A stretch of 25,441 bases of DNA from an uncultured Bacteroidales bacterium. Its GTDB lineage: Bacteria; Bacteroidota; Bacteroidia; Bacteroidales; UBA932. This document shows positions 6,619 to 14,033 of the stretch, one piece after another; within the stretch, counting starts at the first letter, position 1; every line of letters begins with the position of its first letter. The notes below the pieces were generated by a model. It made no database searches. It was not told where the DNA came from and saw nothing but the letters and a program-made list of their open reading frames with translations. The stretch lies in the NCBI GenBank assembly GCA_937899055.1, contig CALBPX010000005.1, positions 1 through 25,441 of the forward strand. Direction: 5' to 3'. Made by a program: the position numbers and the translations under genes.

Positions 6619-8154
6619 ATGAAAAACATTAGCTTAACTATCTTGGTTGCAGTAAGTCTGGCCCTTGTTTCATGCGGACCGGGTGCTTACTATGCAAACG
6701 GCAACGGAGGCTATACAAACAGCATCTACTATGCCTCCTCCGATGCAGTTCCTGTTTCACCTCAGGAAGTGGCTGAGCCGGCAGTGGCAGTTCCGGTTTA
6801 CCAAACCACCGAGGATGTAAAGCAGCTTCAGACAAGGACAGTTGCATCCTTCAATACCAACAGCAACGTATATACAACCGCCTATCAGGACACAATCCGG
6901 GTAGGAGAGGAAAACATAGTCAACATTGACTACAATCCTGAAACAAATTATGTGATAGTAGATGACGACGAGAGCTACGAGGCCCGTCTCAGGAAGTTCG
7001 ACAGCCCAACCTACGTTGTGAATGTGGTTGTTGACCCTTGGGATCTTGCCTGGTACAACCCGTTCAGCTGGAATTGGAATTACCCCTACTACCGCTACCG
7101 CTACGGATACCACAGCTCCTTGTACTGGCACGACTGGTACAACTGGAGGTGGGGAGGCTATGACCCTTGGGGCTATGGCTGGAATTACTGGGACGGTTAC
7201 TGGAACTGGGGCTGGGGCTGGGCCTGGAACTGGGGCTGGCATGACCCTTGGTACTACGGCGGATGGTATCATCCACATCATCACGCTCCGGACCGCTGGT
7301 ACGGCGGAGGCTGGCACAACGGGCCGCACCACTCATCGCCCGGAAGGTATTACACCAGAAGAGGCGGCGTCAATGACAGAGGCAACCTGAGAGCCGGAAG
7401 CCCAGGCTCCTTACCCAGAAATTCAGCAGCAGCTACTCCGAGAACCGCAGGAAGCTCCTACAGAAGAACCCCTACAGTAGGCAACGTAAGGAACCACAAC
7501 TCCAACATGGGCCGTCCTAACGGAGGCAACAGTACAGGCCGTCCGAACGGAGGCAACAACGCAGCAATGGGCCGCTCGAACAGAGGCAACAACGCAGCAA
7601 TGGGCCGTTCCAATGGTAACCACAACGCTGCAGTGAGCCGTTCAAACGGTAACCACAACGCCGTAACAAGCCGCTCCAATGGTAACCACAACGCCGTAAC
7701 TAACCGTTCCAACGGTAACAACCCTGGCGGAGTAAGGTACGGAACCCCTGGCGGAAACAACGGAGCTGCTAACAGGGCCAACGGCAACCATAACGCTGTT
7801 ACAAACCGTCCAAACGGTAACCGCAACGCCGTATCCAGCCGTCCGTCCAACGGAGGAAAGACCGTCTATCGTCCGTCTTCCACTCCGGTAAGATATTCGT
7901 CAAGCTCGGGCAATTCAGGCAGAAGCTACTCGTCTTCATCCGGACGCACCTACTCAACTCCCGCACGCTCAAGCTCATCAAGTTCATCCGGCAGAAGCAC
8001 CGGAAGTTCATATTCCGGCAGCAGTTCACGCTCCAGCGGAAGCAGCAGTTCACGTTCCAGCGGCGGTGGCAGCAGCTCACATTCCAGCGGCGGCGGCAGC
8101 AGCTCACATTCCAGCGGAGGATCACATTCCGGAGGTTCGTCAACCAGAAGATAA
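6619..8154 (+). CDS. Trp/Tyr-rich, repeat-rich lipoprotein of unknown function
   Basis: This 511-aa product starts with a lipoprotein signal peptide; the lipobox LVSC puts the lipidated Cys at residue 19. Residues 20-135 form an ordinary-looking domain (for example YQDTIRVGEENIVNIDYNPE). Residues 141-232 hold about 22 Trp with many Tyr, Gly and Asn (NWGWGWAWNWGW), then a His cluster (HPHHHAP). Residues about 298-408 are 11-residue Asn/Arg/Gly repeats (SRSNGNHNAVT). Residues 426-511 are almost only Ser, Gly, His and Arg, with 9-residue repeats (SGGGSSSHS). It is probably exported and attached to a membrane; an aromatic-rich sticky or carbohydrate-binding surface is a guess. A good promoter and an AGGAGG site lie upstream, and the OmpP1-like gene follows after 31 bases, suggesting an operon. 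I do not recognise a named family. Confidence 0.85.
   Translation: MKNISLTILVAVSLALVSCGPGAYYANGNGGYTNSIYYASSDAVPVSPQEVAEPAVAVPVYQTTEDVKQLQTRTVASFNTNSNVYTTAYQDTIRVGEENIVNIDYNPETNYVIVDDDESYEARLRKFDSPTYVVNVVVDPWDLAWYNPFSWNWNYPYYRYRYGYHSSLYWHDWYNWRWGGYDPWGYGWNYWDGYWNWGWGWAWNWGWHDPWYYGGWYHPHHHAPDRWYGGGWHNGPHHSSPGRYYTRRGGVNDRGNLRAGSPGSLPRNSAAATPRTAGSSYRRTPTVGNVRNHNSNMGRPNGGNSTGRPNGGNNAAMGRSNRGNNAAMGRSNGNHNAAVSRSNGNHNAVTSRSNGNHNAVTNRSNGNNPGGVRYGTPGGNNGAANRANGNHNAVTNRPNGNRNAVSSRPSNGGKTVYRPSSTPVRYSSSSGNSGRSYSSSSGRTYSTPARSSSSSSSGRSTGSSYSGSSSRSSGSSSSRSSGGGSSSHSSGGGSSSHSSGGSHSGGSSTRR
7510..7842 (+). repeat. 33-bp in-frame repeats in the lipoprotein gene
   Basis: About ten imperfect units of 11 codons encode variants of SRSNGNHNAVT and GRSNGGNNAAM. 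The middle units (about 7570-7720) are the most regular. A spacer (NPGGVRYGTPGG, with the repeat pattern weakened) breaks the array before two last units. Confidence 0.85.
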
Positions 8155-8185
8155 TTTACAGTAATTAACGCACTTAGTAAATATT

Positions 8186-9742
8186 ATGAAGAGATTTATA
8201 TTTTCCGCTGTTGTTTTAGGCGCGGTTGCCTTGGGCCAGGCTTTTGGCCAAAGCGTGTTTACCGGCTACGAACTCTCTGACTTCCAGAGAGAAGGTACGG
8301 CAAGAAGCGTGTCTATGGGTAATGCCATGACGGCTTTGGGCGGAGATCTGGGCGCAATTGCAATAAACCCTGCTGCATCCGCAGTGTTCAAATACAACGA
8401 GTTTGCATTTACTCCGGTAATCACCTCCAGCAATACCGATACAAAGTACCTGGGTGTTGGAACCAATGTCAACAAGACTTCGTTCGGCTTTGGAAACATA
8501 GGCGGAGTTGCCGTTCTTGAGTCCGGAAGAAACAGCGGGGTCAAGTCTATATCCATAGGCTTTGCCTACAACAAGCACAACAACTTCAACGCCAGCATCA
8601 AGGCAGGTGCAAACGGTGTAGATGACAGCTACATCAAATCTCTGGTAAGCACGGCCAATTCCAGCAAGTATTCAGGTTATGATTTTGACAACACAGCCAA
8701 TCCGGACCCCTATTCTTACGGAAGTTATTACTGGCCTGCAATCATGGGTTGGAACTCCAGCCTTCTGGACACCTTAAGCACATCTCCCAATGTGTTTATT
8801 CCTACGGACGCAGTGTCAGACCCCGCCTACAGGTCTTCTCAGATGCTTTACCGCAAGCAGACAGGCTCCATAGGAGAGTATGACATAAACTTTGGTCTTA
8901 ATCTCAGCGATAAGTTCTATGTAGGTATGAATATAGGAATGTTTACCGTATGGAACAAGATTGAGGAAAGATACTCCGAAGACAACACCACGGAAGGCAT
9001 GCTTTCCGATGACTTTTCCTACATGGACCAGTACTACACCCAGAAGACTACCGGAAGCGGAATCAACCTCAAGTTCGGCTTCATCTGGGCCCCGAGCTAC
9101 AACTTCAGGATGGGTGCCTCTATTTCCACCCCCACCTGGTACTCGCTTACAGACAAGTACTACTGGGATACGGAAGCCGCTTTCAACGATGGCTACAGGG
9201 TTACCCTGAATTCGCCTGAAGGTGTTTACGACTACCGTGTAAACACTCCGTTCCATTACAACATAGGTTTTGCAACCATATTCTCAAACGGAAGCATCAG
9301 TGTAGATTACGAAGGTTCAAACATTGCTCAGACAAGGTTCCGCAACCGTCATGACATAAACTCCATAGACTATGCAGATTATTCTGCCGAGAACAACTGG
9401 ATGAGCCAAAACTTCAAAACGAGCAACAAGCTCAGGATTGGAGCTGAGGTTTATCCGGTAAGCAACGTTGCTCTCAGGGCCGGTTTCCAGTACGCCGACA
9501 ACGGAGTAAAGAAAGACCTGATGAACACTGCAATCAAGAACTACACCGGAAGCCTCGGACTGGGTATGACATTCGGCGGCGGATTCTATCTGGATTTGGC
9601 CGTTGCCGCAAACCTCAGCAAGAAAACAATTGCCTTCTTTGACACCGAGCCTGCGGCAGACTATGTACTCGGCAATCCAAGCTACGCAGACATCACCCGC
9701 AGCAACGTTAAGGTTCTGGCAACCTTCGGATGGAGATTCTAA
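8186..9742 (+). CDS. OmpP1/FadL-family outer-membrane protein
   Basis: The 518-aa product has a Sec signal peptide (MKRFIFSAVVLGAVALGQAFGQ). The start of the mature protein (ARSVSMGNAMTALGGDLGAIAINPAA) is the hallmark of OmpP1/FadL/TodX channels, where this part forms the plug and first strands. The rest alternates beta strands (INFGLNLSDKFYVGMNIGMF, NLKFGFIWAPSYNFRMGASIS, LRIGAEVYPVSNVALRAGFQYA) and ends with a final strand closed by a C-terminal Phe (VLATFGWRF), typical of outer-membrane barrels. FadL relatives carry hydrophobic molecules across the outer membrane; the substrate here is unknown. It follows the lipoprotein gene by 31 bases. Its TAA (9740-9742) overlaps the TAG of the converging WbqC-like gene. 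Confidence 0.9.
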   Translation: MKRFIFSAVVLGAVALGQAFGQSVFTGYELSDFQREGTARSVSMGNAMTALGGDLGAIAINPAASAVFKYNEFAFTPVITSSNTDTKYLGVGTNVNKTSFGFGNIGGVAVLESGRNSGVKSISIGFAYNKHNNFNASIKAGANGVDDSYIKSLVSTANSSKYSGYDFDNTANPDPYSYGSYYWPAIMGWNSSLLDTLSTSPNVFIPTDAVSDPAYRSSQMLYRKQTGSIGEYDINFGLNLSDKFYVGMNIGMFTVWNKIEERYSEDNTTEGMLSDDFSYMDQYYTQKTTGSGINLKFGFIWAPSYNFRMGASISTPTWYSLTDKYYWDTEAAFNDGYRVTLNSPEGVYDYRVNTPFHYNIGFATIFSNGSISVDYEGSNIAQTRFRNRHDINSIDYADYSAENNWMSQNFKTSNKLRIGAEVYPVSNVALRAGFQYADNGVKKDLMNTAIKNYTGSLGLGMTFGGGFYLDLAVAANLSKKTIAFFDTEPAADYVLGNPSYADITRSNVKVLATFGWRF

Positions 9743-10359
9743 ACAAGGAATGATATTGCGTTGGGGCCTTCGTTGAACAAAAGATCCACAACGGAAAGAT
9801 TGGAAACAAAACCCTGCTTGGCAAAGACCTGCCAGTAGGGTTTTTCCTTTCCCCACTCCCTGGTCAGGCAGGGCAGTTTGCTCTTGGGGTGTATGCGGTT
9901 TCTGAAATCGGGAGAACAAGCAGGCTCAAAATGCTCCGTAAGGCTGATTTCGGCCTTGATTCCGCAGAAGTTGAGGAGAAGCCTTATAAGCTCCAGATTA
10001 AGGCTGAAAAGCAATTCTTGACGGCTCAGGAGTATGGCCGAAATGTCATCTATGTAATACTCAAAGAACGGAGAATTCATGTAGGCGGCCTCCATAGCCC
10101 TCAGATGCCTCATAGGCCAGTTCTCCTGATAGTCTATTTCCACCTGAGTTATGGGCAGCGTATGGGTATGACAGTCCCCGCCTCTGAGGACGGGGATGTT
10201 AAGGTTTTCCTTGCCGTTTGCAGTAAGTATGGTGCAGCGGTTACGGTAAGATTGCTTCTGGTAATTCTCACATGCCTCAATCTGCGCCCCACCGTACTTT
10301 GCTATAGCCGCAAAATACTCAATGGGCGGAAGATAGGCTGTGCTCAGAAGCGGCAGCAT
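9739..10359 (-). CDS. WbqC-like family protein
   Basis: The 206-aa product matches the WbqC-like family: the start STAYLPPIEYFAAIAKY, then YQKQSYRNRCTILTANGKENLNIPV, the polar VEIDYQENWPMRHLRAMEAAYMNSPFFEYY segment and the C-terminal LSVVDLLFNEGP. The family carries several conserved His and Asn/Asp residues and is linked by gene context to polysaccharide or LPS work, but the biochemical reaction is not established as far as I know. Its ATG overlaps the lpxA stop (TAATG, one base shared), so it is translationally coupled to lpxA and belongs to the lipid A operon. That position supports, but does not prove, a role in envelope glycolipid metabolism. Confidence 0.85.
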   Translation of the reverse strand: MLPLLSTAYLPPIEYFAAIAKYGGAQIEACENYQKQSYRNRCTILTANGKENLNIPVLRGGDCHTHTLPITQVEIDYQENWPMRHLRAMEAAYMNSPFFEYYIDDISAILLSRQELLFSLNLELIRLLLNFCGIKAEISLTEHFEPACSPDFRNRIHPKSKLPCLTREWGKEKPYWQVFAKQGFVSNLSVVDLLFNEGPNAISFLV

Positions 10360-11153
10360 TACTCGTCTTCGTCTTTGTTGGCATCGAGCCTGACAATACC
10401 TCTCTTTGATACCGCTATGAAGTCCAGGATGGTGCGCTTTTCTTCTGATTCCGGAAGCTCTTCCTCAGCCTTGCGGCAGGCATCGGTGACATTGAGGTTG
10501 CTGTAATAGATTATCCTATAGACATCCTTGATGCGCTCTATCTGCTCAGCAGTAAAGCCTCTGCGCCTGAGCCCTATGATGTTTATGCCACGGAATACCA
10601 AAGGCCTCTTGCCCACGATGGAATATGGAGGAACATCCTTGGCAAAAGCGGATGCACCGCTGATCATGGCATGGCAGCCTACATGTGTGAACTGGTGTGC
10701 CGATGAATTTCCGCCTATGATTGCCCAGTCGTCCACGTCGGTTTCGCCTGCTATGCCGGTGTAGCTGACCAGAATTACATTATGGCCCAGCCGGCAGTCG
10801 TGAGCCACATGAACATAGGCCATCAGGAAGCAGTTGTCGCCTATGACTGTCTTGTTCTTCCCGCTGGCTGCAGTACCGCGGCTGATGGTGCAGTACTCTC
10901 TGATCATCACGTTGTTGCCGATTTCCACGTAAGACTCTTCGCCCTTGAACTTGAGGTCCTGGGGAATGGCCCCTATTACGGCTCCGTTGAAGATTTTGCA
11001 GCCGCTGCCTATCTTTACGTAATCGTTGATGGTAACAAAAGGTCCTATCCAGCAGTTGTCGCCTATTTCAACATGCTCGGCGATGAAACTGCACGGGCTG
11101 ATTACAACATTCTTTCCGATTTTGGCATTCGGATGCACAAATGCGTTTTCCAT
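10359..11153 (-). CDS. lpxA: UDP-N-acetylglucosamine acyltransferase LpxA
   Basis: LpxA moves a 3-hydroxyacyl chain from acyl carrier protein to the 3-OH of UDP-GlcNAc, the first step of lipid A synthesis in the cytoplasm. The 264-aa product shows the left-handed beta-helix hexapeptide pattern (VHPNAKIGKNVVISP, VEIGDNCWIG). It has the catalytic region AYVHVAHDC, where His118 matches E. coli His125 and His115 matches His122, and the C-terminal signature GINIIGLRRRGFTAEQI. The open frame could begin at a TTG at 11162, but the ATG at 11153 gives the family's normal start. It lies 21 bases after fabZ and shares one base with the WbqC-like gene. Confidence 0.96.
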   Translation of the reverse strand: MENAFVHPNAKIGKNVVISPCSFIAEHVEIGDNCWIGPFVTINDYVKIGSGCKIFNGAVIGAIPQDLKFKGEESYVEIGNNVMIREYCTISRGTAASGKNKTVIGDNCFLMAYVHVAHDCRLGHNVILVSYTGIAGETDVDDWAIIGGNSSAHQFTHVGCHAMISGASAFAKDVPPYSIVGKRPLVFRGINIIGLRRRGFTAEQIERIKDVYRIIYYSNLNVTDACRKAEEELPESEEKRTILDFIAVSKRGIVRLDANKDEDE

Positions 11154-11174
11154 TATGTACAAATTGTTTGATGT

Positions 11175-11684
11175 TTACTTGTTCTTGATGACCTGAGCCA
11201 CCATGTCGCCTTCGCAGCATACGCTGTTTCCGACCCAGGCTTTTCCTCTCATATACACAAGGTTGTGCTCCAGCGGCTGAGTGATTACCAACTTGAATAC
11301 CACTACGTCTCCGGGAACAACCTTGCGGCGGAACTTGAATCCGTCAACCTTGGCAAAATAGGTAGAATACCTCTCAGGCTCATCTACGCCCCTGAGAACC
11401 AGGATGCCGCCAACCTGAGCCATTGCCTCTATAAGCAGAACTCCGGGAACAACCGGCTCCGTAGGGAAATGCCCCCTGAAATAGTATTCGTTTACGCCTA
11501 TTGTCTTTATTCCTGTAATGGCGTCAGGCTCAACACCTATAATCCGGTCAACCATCAGGAACGGAGGACGGTGCGGGAGGAGTTTCTGAATACCCAGCAC
11601 ATCATAGACAGGCTCTGCATCCGGATCGTATTTCGGAGCAACCGAAAGCCTCTGCTTAACTTCTTTGATCTTTTCGAGGTCCAT
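11175..11684 (-). CDS. fabZ: 3-hydroxyacyl-ACP dehydratase FabZ, free-standing
   Basis: FabZ dehydrates 3-hydroxyacyl-ACP in fatty acid elongation. It competes with LpxA for the same substrate. The 169-aa product has the hot-dog fold motif LPHRPPFLMVDRI, the catalytic His72 of GHFP and Glu86 of PGVLLIEAMAQ. The first 36 residues precede the usual FabZ start and include APKYDPDAEPVYDV, which resembles the linker of the Bacteroides LpxC-FabZ fusion (APTYDCNREPIMDV). The gene is in the same frame as lpxC; between them are one TAA and nine codons. The start at 11684 lacks a clear Shine-Dalgarno site and could depend on coupling with lpxC. Confidence 0.93.
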   Translation of the reverse strand: MDLEKIKEVKQRLSVAPKYDPDAEPVYDVLGIQKLLPHRPPFLMVDRIIGVEPDAITGIKTIGVNEYYFRGHFPTEPVVPGVLLIEAMAQVGGILVLRGVDEPERYSTYFAKVDGFKFRRKVVPGDVVVFKLVITQPLEHNLVYMRGKAWVGNSVCCEGDMVAQVIKNK

Positions 11685-11711
11685 ATTCTGGTATTTATGT
11701 TTATTTCGTAA

Positions 11712-12641
11712 TTATCTGCCTGCAAACTGCCTCTTGGCCAGAGTCCTGAGCTCACGGGCAATTGTGGTGTTGATGGAATGTCCGCTCTTGTAGGCAATTA
11801 CCTTGCCCTTGATAGGATAACCCACAAGGGAGAAATCGCCGAGTACATCCAAAAGCTTGTGCCTTGCGCACTCGTTCTGGAACCTCAGGCTGTTGTGAGA
11901 AAGATAGCCCTCCGGCACCCGTTCCAAAGTCTTTACATTGAAGATTGAGGCAAGGCGGTTAAGTTCTTCCTGAGGCACCGGATTTTCCACAATCACCAAT
12001 GCGTTGTCCAGGTCTCCGCCCTTGATCAGGTTATACTTGAACAGCGGCTCAAGCTCATGCAGGAAAACAAAGGTGCGGCACGGGGCTATTTCCTTTACAA
12101 AGTCCGTATCTGTCTCAAATCTTGCATACTGGCAGCCAACAACCTTGGAGTTGTAGTCTATCATCACATCTATTGAAAAATGGTCGTCCGGCAGAACTAC
12201 CATTTCGCTGCCCTTTTCGTTGCGGCATACTACTTTGCGGTCCAGAACCAGATATTTCCTGGGAGCGTTCTGCTCCTGAAGGCCGTCCTTGGAAAAAGCG
12301 TCTGCATAAGGCTTGGCGCTGCCGTCCAGGATAGGAACCTCCGGAGCGTCCAGAGTAATGAGTGCGTTGTCAATATGCATTCCGTACAGGGCGCCCATGA
12401 GATGTTCCAGAGTAAGAACGGTAACTCCCTGTTTGTCAAGCGTTGTTCCGCGGGCCGTAGCGCTTACGTAATCTACGCAGGCCTCCACCATAGGAGCATC
12501 TTCTCCAAGGTCACATCTCTTGAACTGAATTCCAAAGTTCTTTGGAGCAGGTTCAACCTTCATGTGGACTTTCTTGCCGGTATGAAGCCCCTTGCCCTCG
12601 AACTCGTATTTACCCTTGAGGGTATGTTGGTTTGTGTACAT
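11712..12641 (-). CDS. lpxC: UDP-3-O-acyl-N-acetylglucosamine deacetylase LpxC, free-standing
   Basis: LpxC is the zinc-dependent deacetylase that commits UDP-3-O-acyl-GlcNAc to lipid A synthesis. With the ATG at 12641 the product is 309 aa, the size of a single-domain LpxC. A TTG 16 codons upstream is possible but adds a non-family extension. The zinc ligands His80 (TLEHLMGALY), His261 and Asp265 (ARHKLLDVLGD) are present, as are PILDGSA, SRTFVF-like CRTFVFLHELEPL, LIKGGDLDNALV and the late His288 (SGHSIN). The protein stops after TLAKRQFAGR, whereas in Bacteroides the chain runs on into FabZ. It lies 48 bases after the lpxD stop. Confidence 0.95.
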   Translation of the reverse strand: MYTNQHTLKGKYEFEGKGLHTGKKVHMKVEPAPKNFGIQFKRCDLGEDAPMVEACVDYVSATARGTTLDKQGVTVLTLEHLMGALYGMHIDNALITLDAPEVPILDGSAKPYADAFSKDGLQEQNAPRKYLVLDRKVVCRNEKGSEMVVLPDDHFSIDVMIDYNSKVVGCQYARFETDTDFVKEIAPCRTFVFLHELEPLFKYNLIKGGDLDNALVIVENPVPQEELNRLASIFNVKTLERVPEGYLSHNSLRFQNECARHKLLDVLGDFSLVGYPIKGKVIAYKSGHSINTTIARELRTLAKRQFAGR

Positions 12642-12660
12642 AAAGTCTCGGTAATAGTAT

Positions 12661-12689
12661 TTGACAAATATAATAAAAATTTCTGTCAA
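12661..12689 (-). promoter_or_regulatory. possible internal promoter and inverted repeat between lpxD and lpxC
   Basis: On the minus strand TTGACA and TGTCAA bracket 17 bases that include TATATTTG, a perfect match to the -7 pattern TAnnTTTG, about 25 bases upstream of the lpxC ATG. The nearest TTG is only 14 bases upstream of the -7 element, closer than the usual 19-21, so the call is tentative. Confidence 0.35.
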
Positions 12690-13751
12690 CTACTGTTCCG
12701 TCTTAGCAGAAGAATCTGCGGCGGGCTTCTTAGAAGAATCTGCGGCTGGCTTCCGGGGAGGGTCTCCTAGATGTTTGAACTTGGCGTAGCTTCTGAGGAA
12801 CTTGCTCAGCTCAAATGCTGGAGTGCCCATAACACATTTGACTCCCAACTCCGAAGGCACATCGCCCATGATTCCGGACTGGGCACCTATCTTGGTTCCG
12901 GCACCTATGTTCAGATGCCCGGCTATGCCTACCTGGCCGCCGAACATGCAGTCTCGGCCAATCTTGGTACTTCCGGCAACTCCGCACTGGGCAGCCATTA
13001 CGGTGTTCTCCCCAACTTCCACATTGTGGGCTATCTGTATGAGGTTGTCCAGTTTTACGCCCTTGCGTATGATGGTAGATTCCATTGCGGCACGGTCTAT
13101 GACGGTATTGGACCCTATTTCCACATCGTCTTCCAGAATCACATTGCCCGTCTGAGGAATCTTCTTATAGACATTGTTTTCGTCCGGAGCAAACCCGAAC
13201 CCGTCCGAGCCTATGACCACATTTGCATGCAGGATGCAGTTGTTGCCAACCTTGCATCCATCATATATCTTCACGCCCGGGTAGAAGATGCAGTTCTTGC
13301 CAACTGTGACATCGCTTCCGATATAGACCTGCGGATATATCTGGCATCCATCGCCGATGACACTCTTTGAGCCTACATAACTGAACTTTCCGATATAGAC
13401 CTTCTTGCCTATCTTGCTGGACCACGCCCTGTAAGAGAGCAGGCTGTGGCCCTTCTTGCGGTTCTTCTTGATTGTGTTCAGAAGATCCAGAAGCATGGCA
13501 AACGCAGGATGTGCGTCCTCCATTACAATCAGGGTGGGCTTCACCTTCTGCTCCGGCAAAAGATGACGGCTCACGATTACTATTCCGGCATTGCTTTCCA
13601 GAAGATATTTCTGGTACTTGTCGTTGTGCAGGATGCACACCTCATTAGGTTTGCCGTGCTCTATCTTTGCAACCATCCTTACCTTTACGTCAGGGTCTCC
13701 GATAATCTCACCTTTGAGATGCTGGGCTATCTGCTGGGCTGTAACTTCCAT
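12690..13751 (-). CDS. lpxD: UDP-3-O-acylglucosamine N-acyltransferase LpxD
   Basis: LpxD adds the second 3-hydroxyacyl chain, to the amino group of UDP-3-O-acyl-GlcN, the step after LpxC. The ATG at 13751 gives 353 aa with a normal N-terminus (MEVTAQQIAQHLKGEIIGDP); a frame opening 20 codons earlier adds an unrelated stretch. An N-terminal uridine-binding domain (residues 1-105) is followed by hexapeptide beta-helix coils (IGKKVYIGKFSYVG, VGNNCILHANVVIG) with NVVIGSDGFGFAPD and the catalytic His242 in QIAHNVEVGENT. The tail has an 8-residue duplication, RKPAADSS then KKPAADSS, coded by a 24-bp repeat near 12705-12755. It is the first gene of the lipid A operon. Confidence 0.96.
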   Translation of the reverse strand: MEVTAQQIAQHLKGEIIGDPDVKVRMVAKIEHGKPNEVCILHNDKYQKYLLESNAGIVIVSRHLLPEQKVKPTLIVMEDAHPAFAMLLDLLNTIKKNRKKGHSLLSYRAWSSKIGKKVYIGKFSYVGSKSVIGDGCQIYPQVYIGSDVTVGKNCIFYPGVKIYDGCKVGNNCILHANVVIGSDGFGFAPDENNVYKKIPQTGNVILEDDVEIGSNTVIDRAAMESTIIRKGVKLDNLIQIAHNVEVGENTVMAAQCGVAGSTKIGRDCMFGGQVGIAGHLNIGAGTKIGAQSGIMGDVPSELGVKCVMGTPAFELSKFLRSYAKFKHLGDPPRKPAADSSKKPAADSSAKTEQ

Positions 13752-13766
13752 AACATAAATTTTGAT

Positions 13767-13786
13767 CGGCAGAAACACATCTGCCG
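13767..13786 (-). other. hairpin in the lpxD 5' leader
   Basis: CGGCAGA (13767-13773) and TCTGCCG (13780-13786) form a perfect 7-bp stem with a 6-base loop. It lies between the likely promoter and the lpxD ATG, 15 bases before the start codon, so it could affect translation of the first gene of the operon. Confidence 0.5.
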
Positions 13787-13798
13787 TTATTAAACTTT

Positions 13799-13806
13799 CA
13801 AAGATA
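13799..13806 (-). promoter_or_regulatory. -7 element of the lipid A operon promoter
   Basis: On the minus strand this reads TATCTTTG, matching TAnnTTTG, 47 bases upstream of the lpxD start codon. No good TTTG is present at -33. The site lies back to back with the nusA promoter. Confidence 0.5.
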
Positions 13807-13861
13807 AGCATTATTTGAAAATTGTCAGTATTTTCCTACCCTCATCATCGTTCAGTTTGAT

Positions 13862-13892
13862 TTTGATTTTAAAGGTATTTTACATACTTTTG
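13862..13892 (+). promoter_or_regulatory. promoter of nusA-infB
   Basis: TTTG at 13862-13865, 19 bases, then TACTTTTG at 13885-13892 match the Bacteroidetes -33 and -7 elements. Transcription would start near 13899, leaving a leader of about 135 bases before the nusA ATG. Confidence 0.7.
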
Positions 13893-13914
13893 CACCCAGA
13901 CAAGGCAAGTGAGA

Positions 13915-13936
13915 AAGGGAACCAATCGGTTCCCTT
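13915..13936 (+). terminator. terminator-like hairpin in the nusA leader
   Basis: AAGGGAACC (13915-13923) and GGTTCCCTT (13928-13936) form a perfect 9-bp stem with the loop AATC, followed by CTTTATT. It lies inside the transcribed leader, about 16 bases after the likely start site, so it may act as an attenuator or a structured leader. No gene lies between it and nusA. Confidence 0.6.
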
Positions 13937-14033
13937 CTTTATTGCAAAGATTATCAGGCAGATGCAGATACGGTGGGCGTTGGCCTACGGCATCGCTGAG
14001 GAAAAACTGAATAATTATAAAATACAAAATATC

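Noticed and set aside
6757..7850. Antisense open frames of 191 and 130 codons opposite the lipoprotein gene
   Set aside because: Low-complexity Val/Pro and Leu/Ala strings that mirror the Trp- and Asn-rich codons; no start signals.
11684..11712. Frameshift sequencing error between lpxC and fabZ
   Set aside because: The two genes are in the same frame, so no indel is needed; only one stop codon separates them. A base substitution error remains possible but cannot be judged here.
13815..14033. Longer NusA N-terminus or a hidden RimP
   Set aside because: The frame is open from a TTG at 13815 but crosses the promoter and hairpin, and the translated residues match neither NusA nor RimP.
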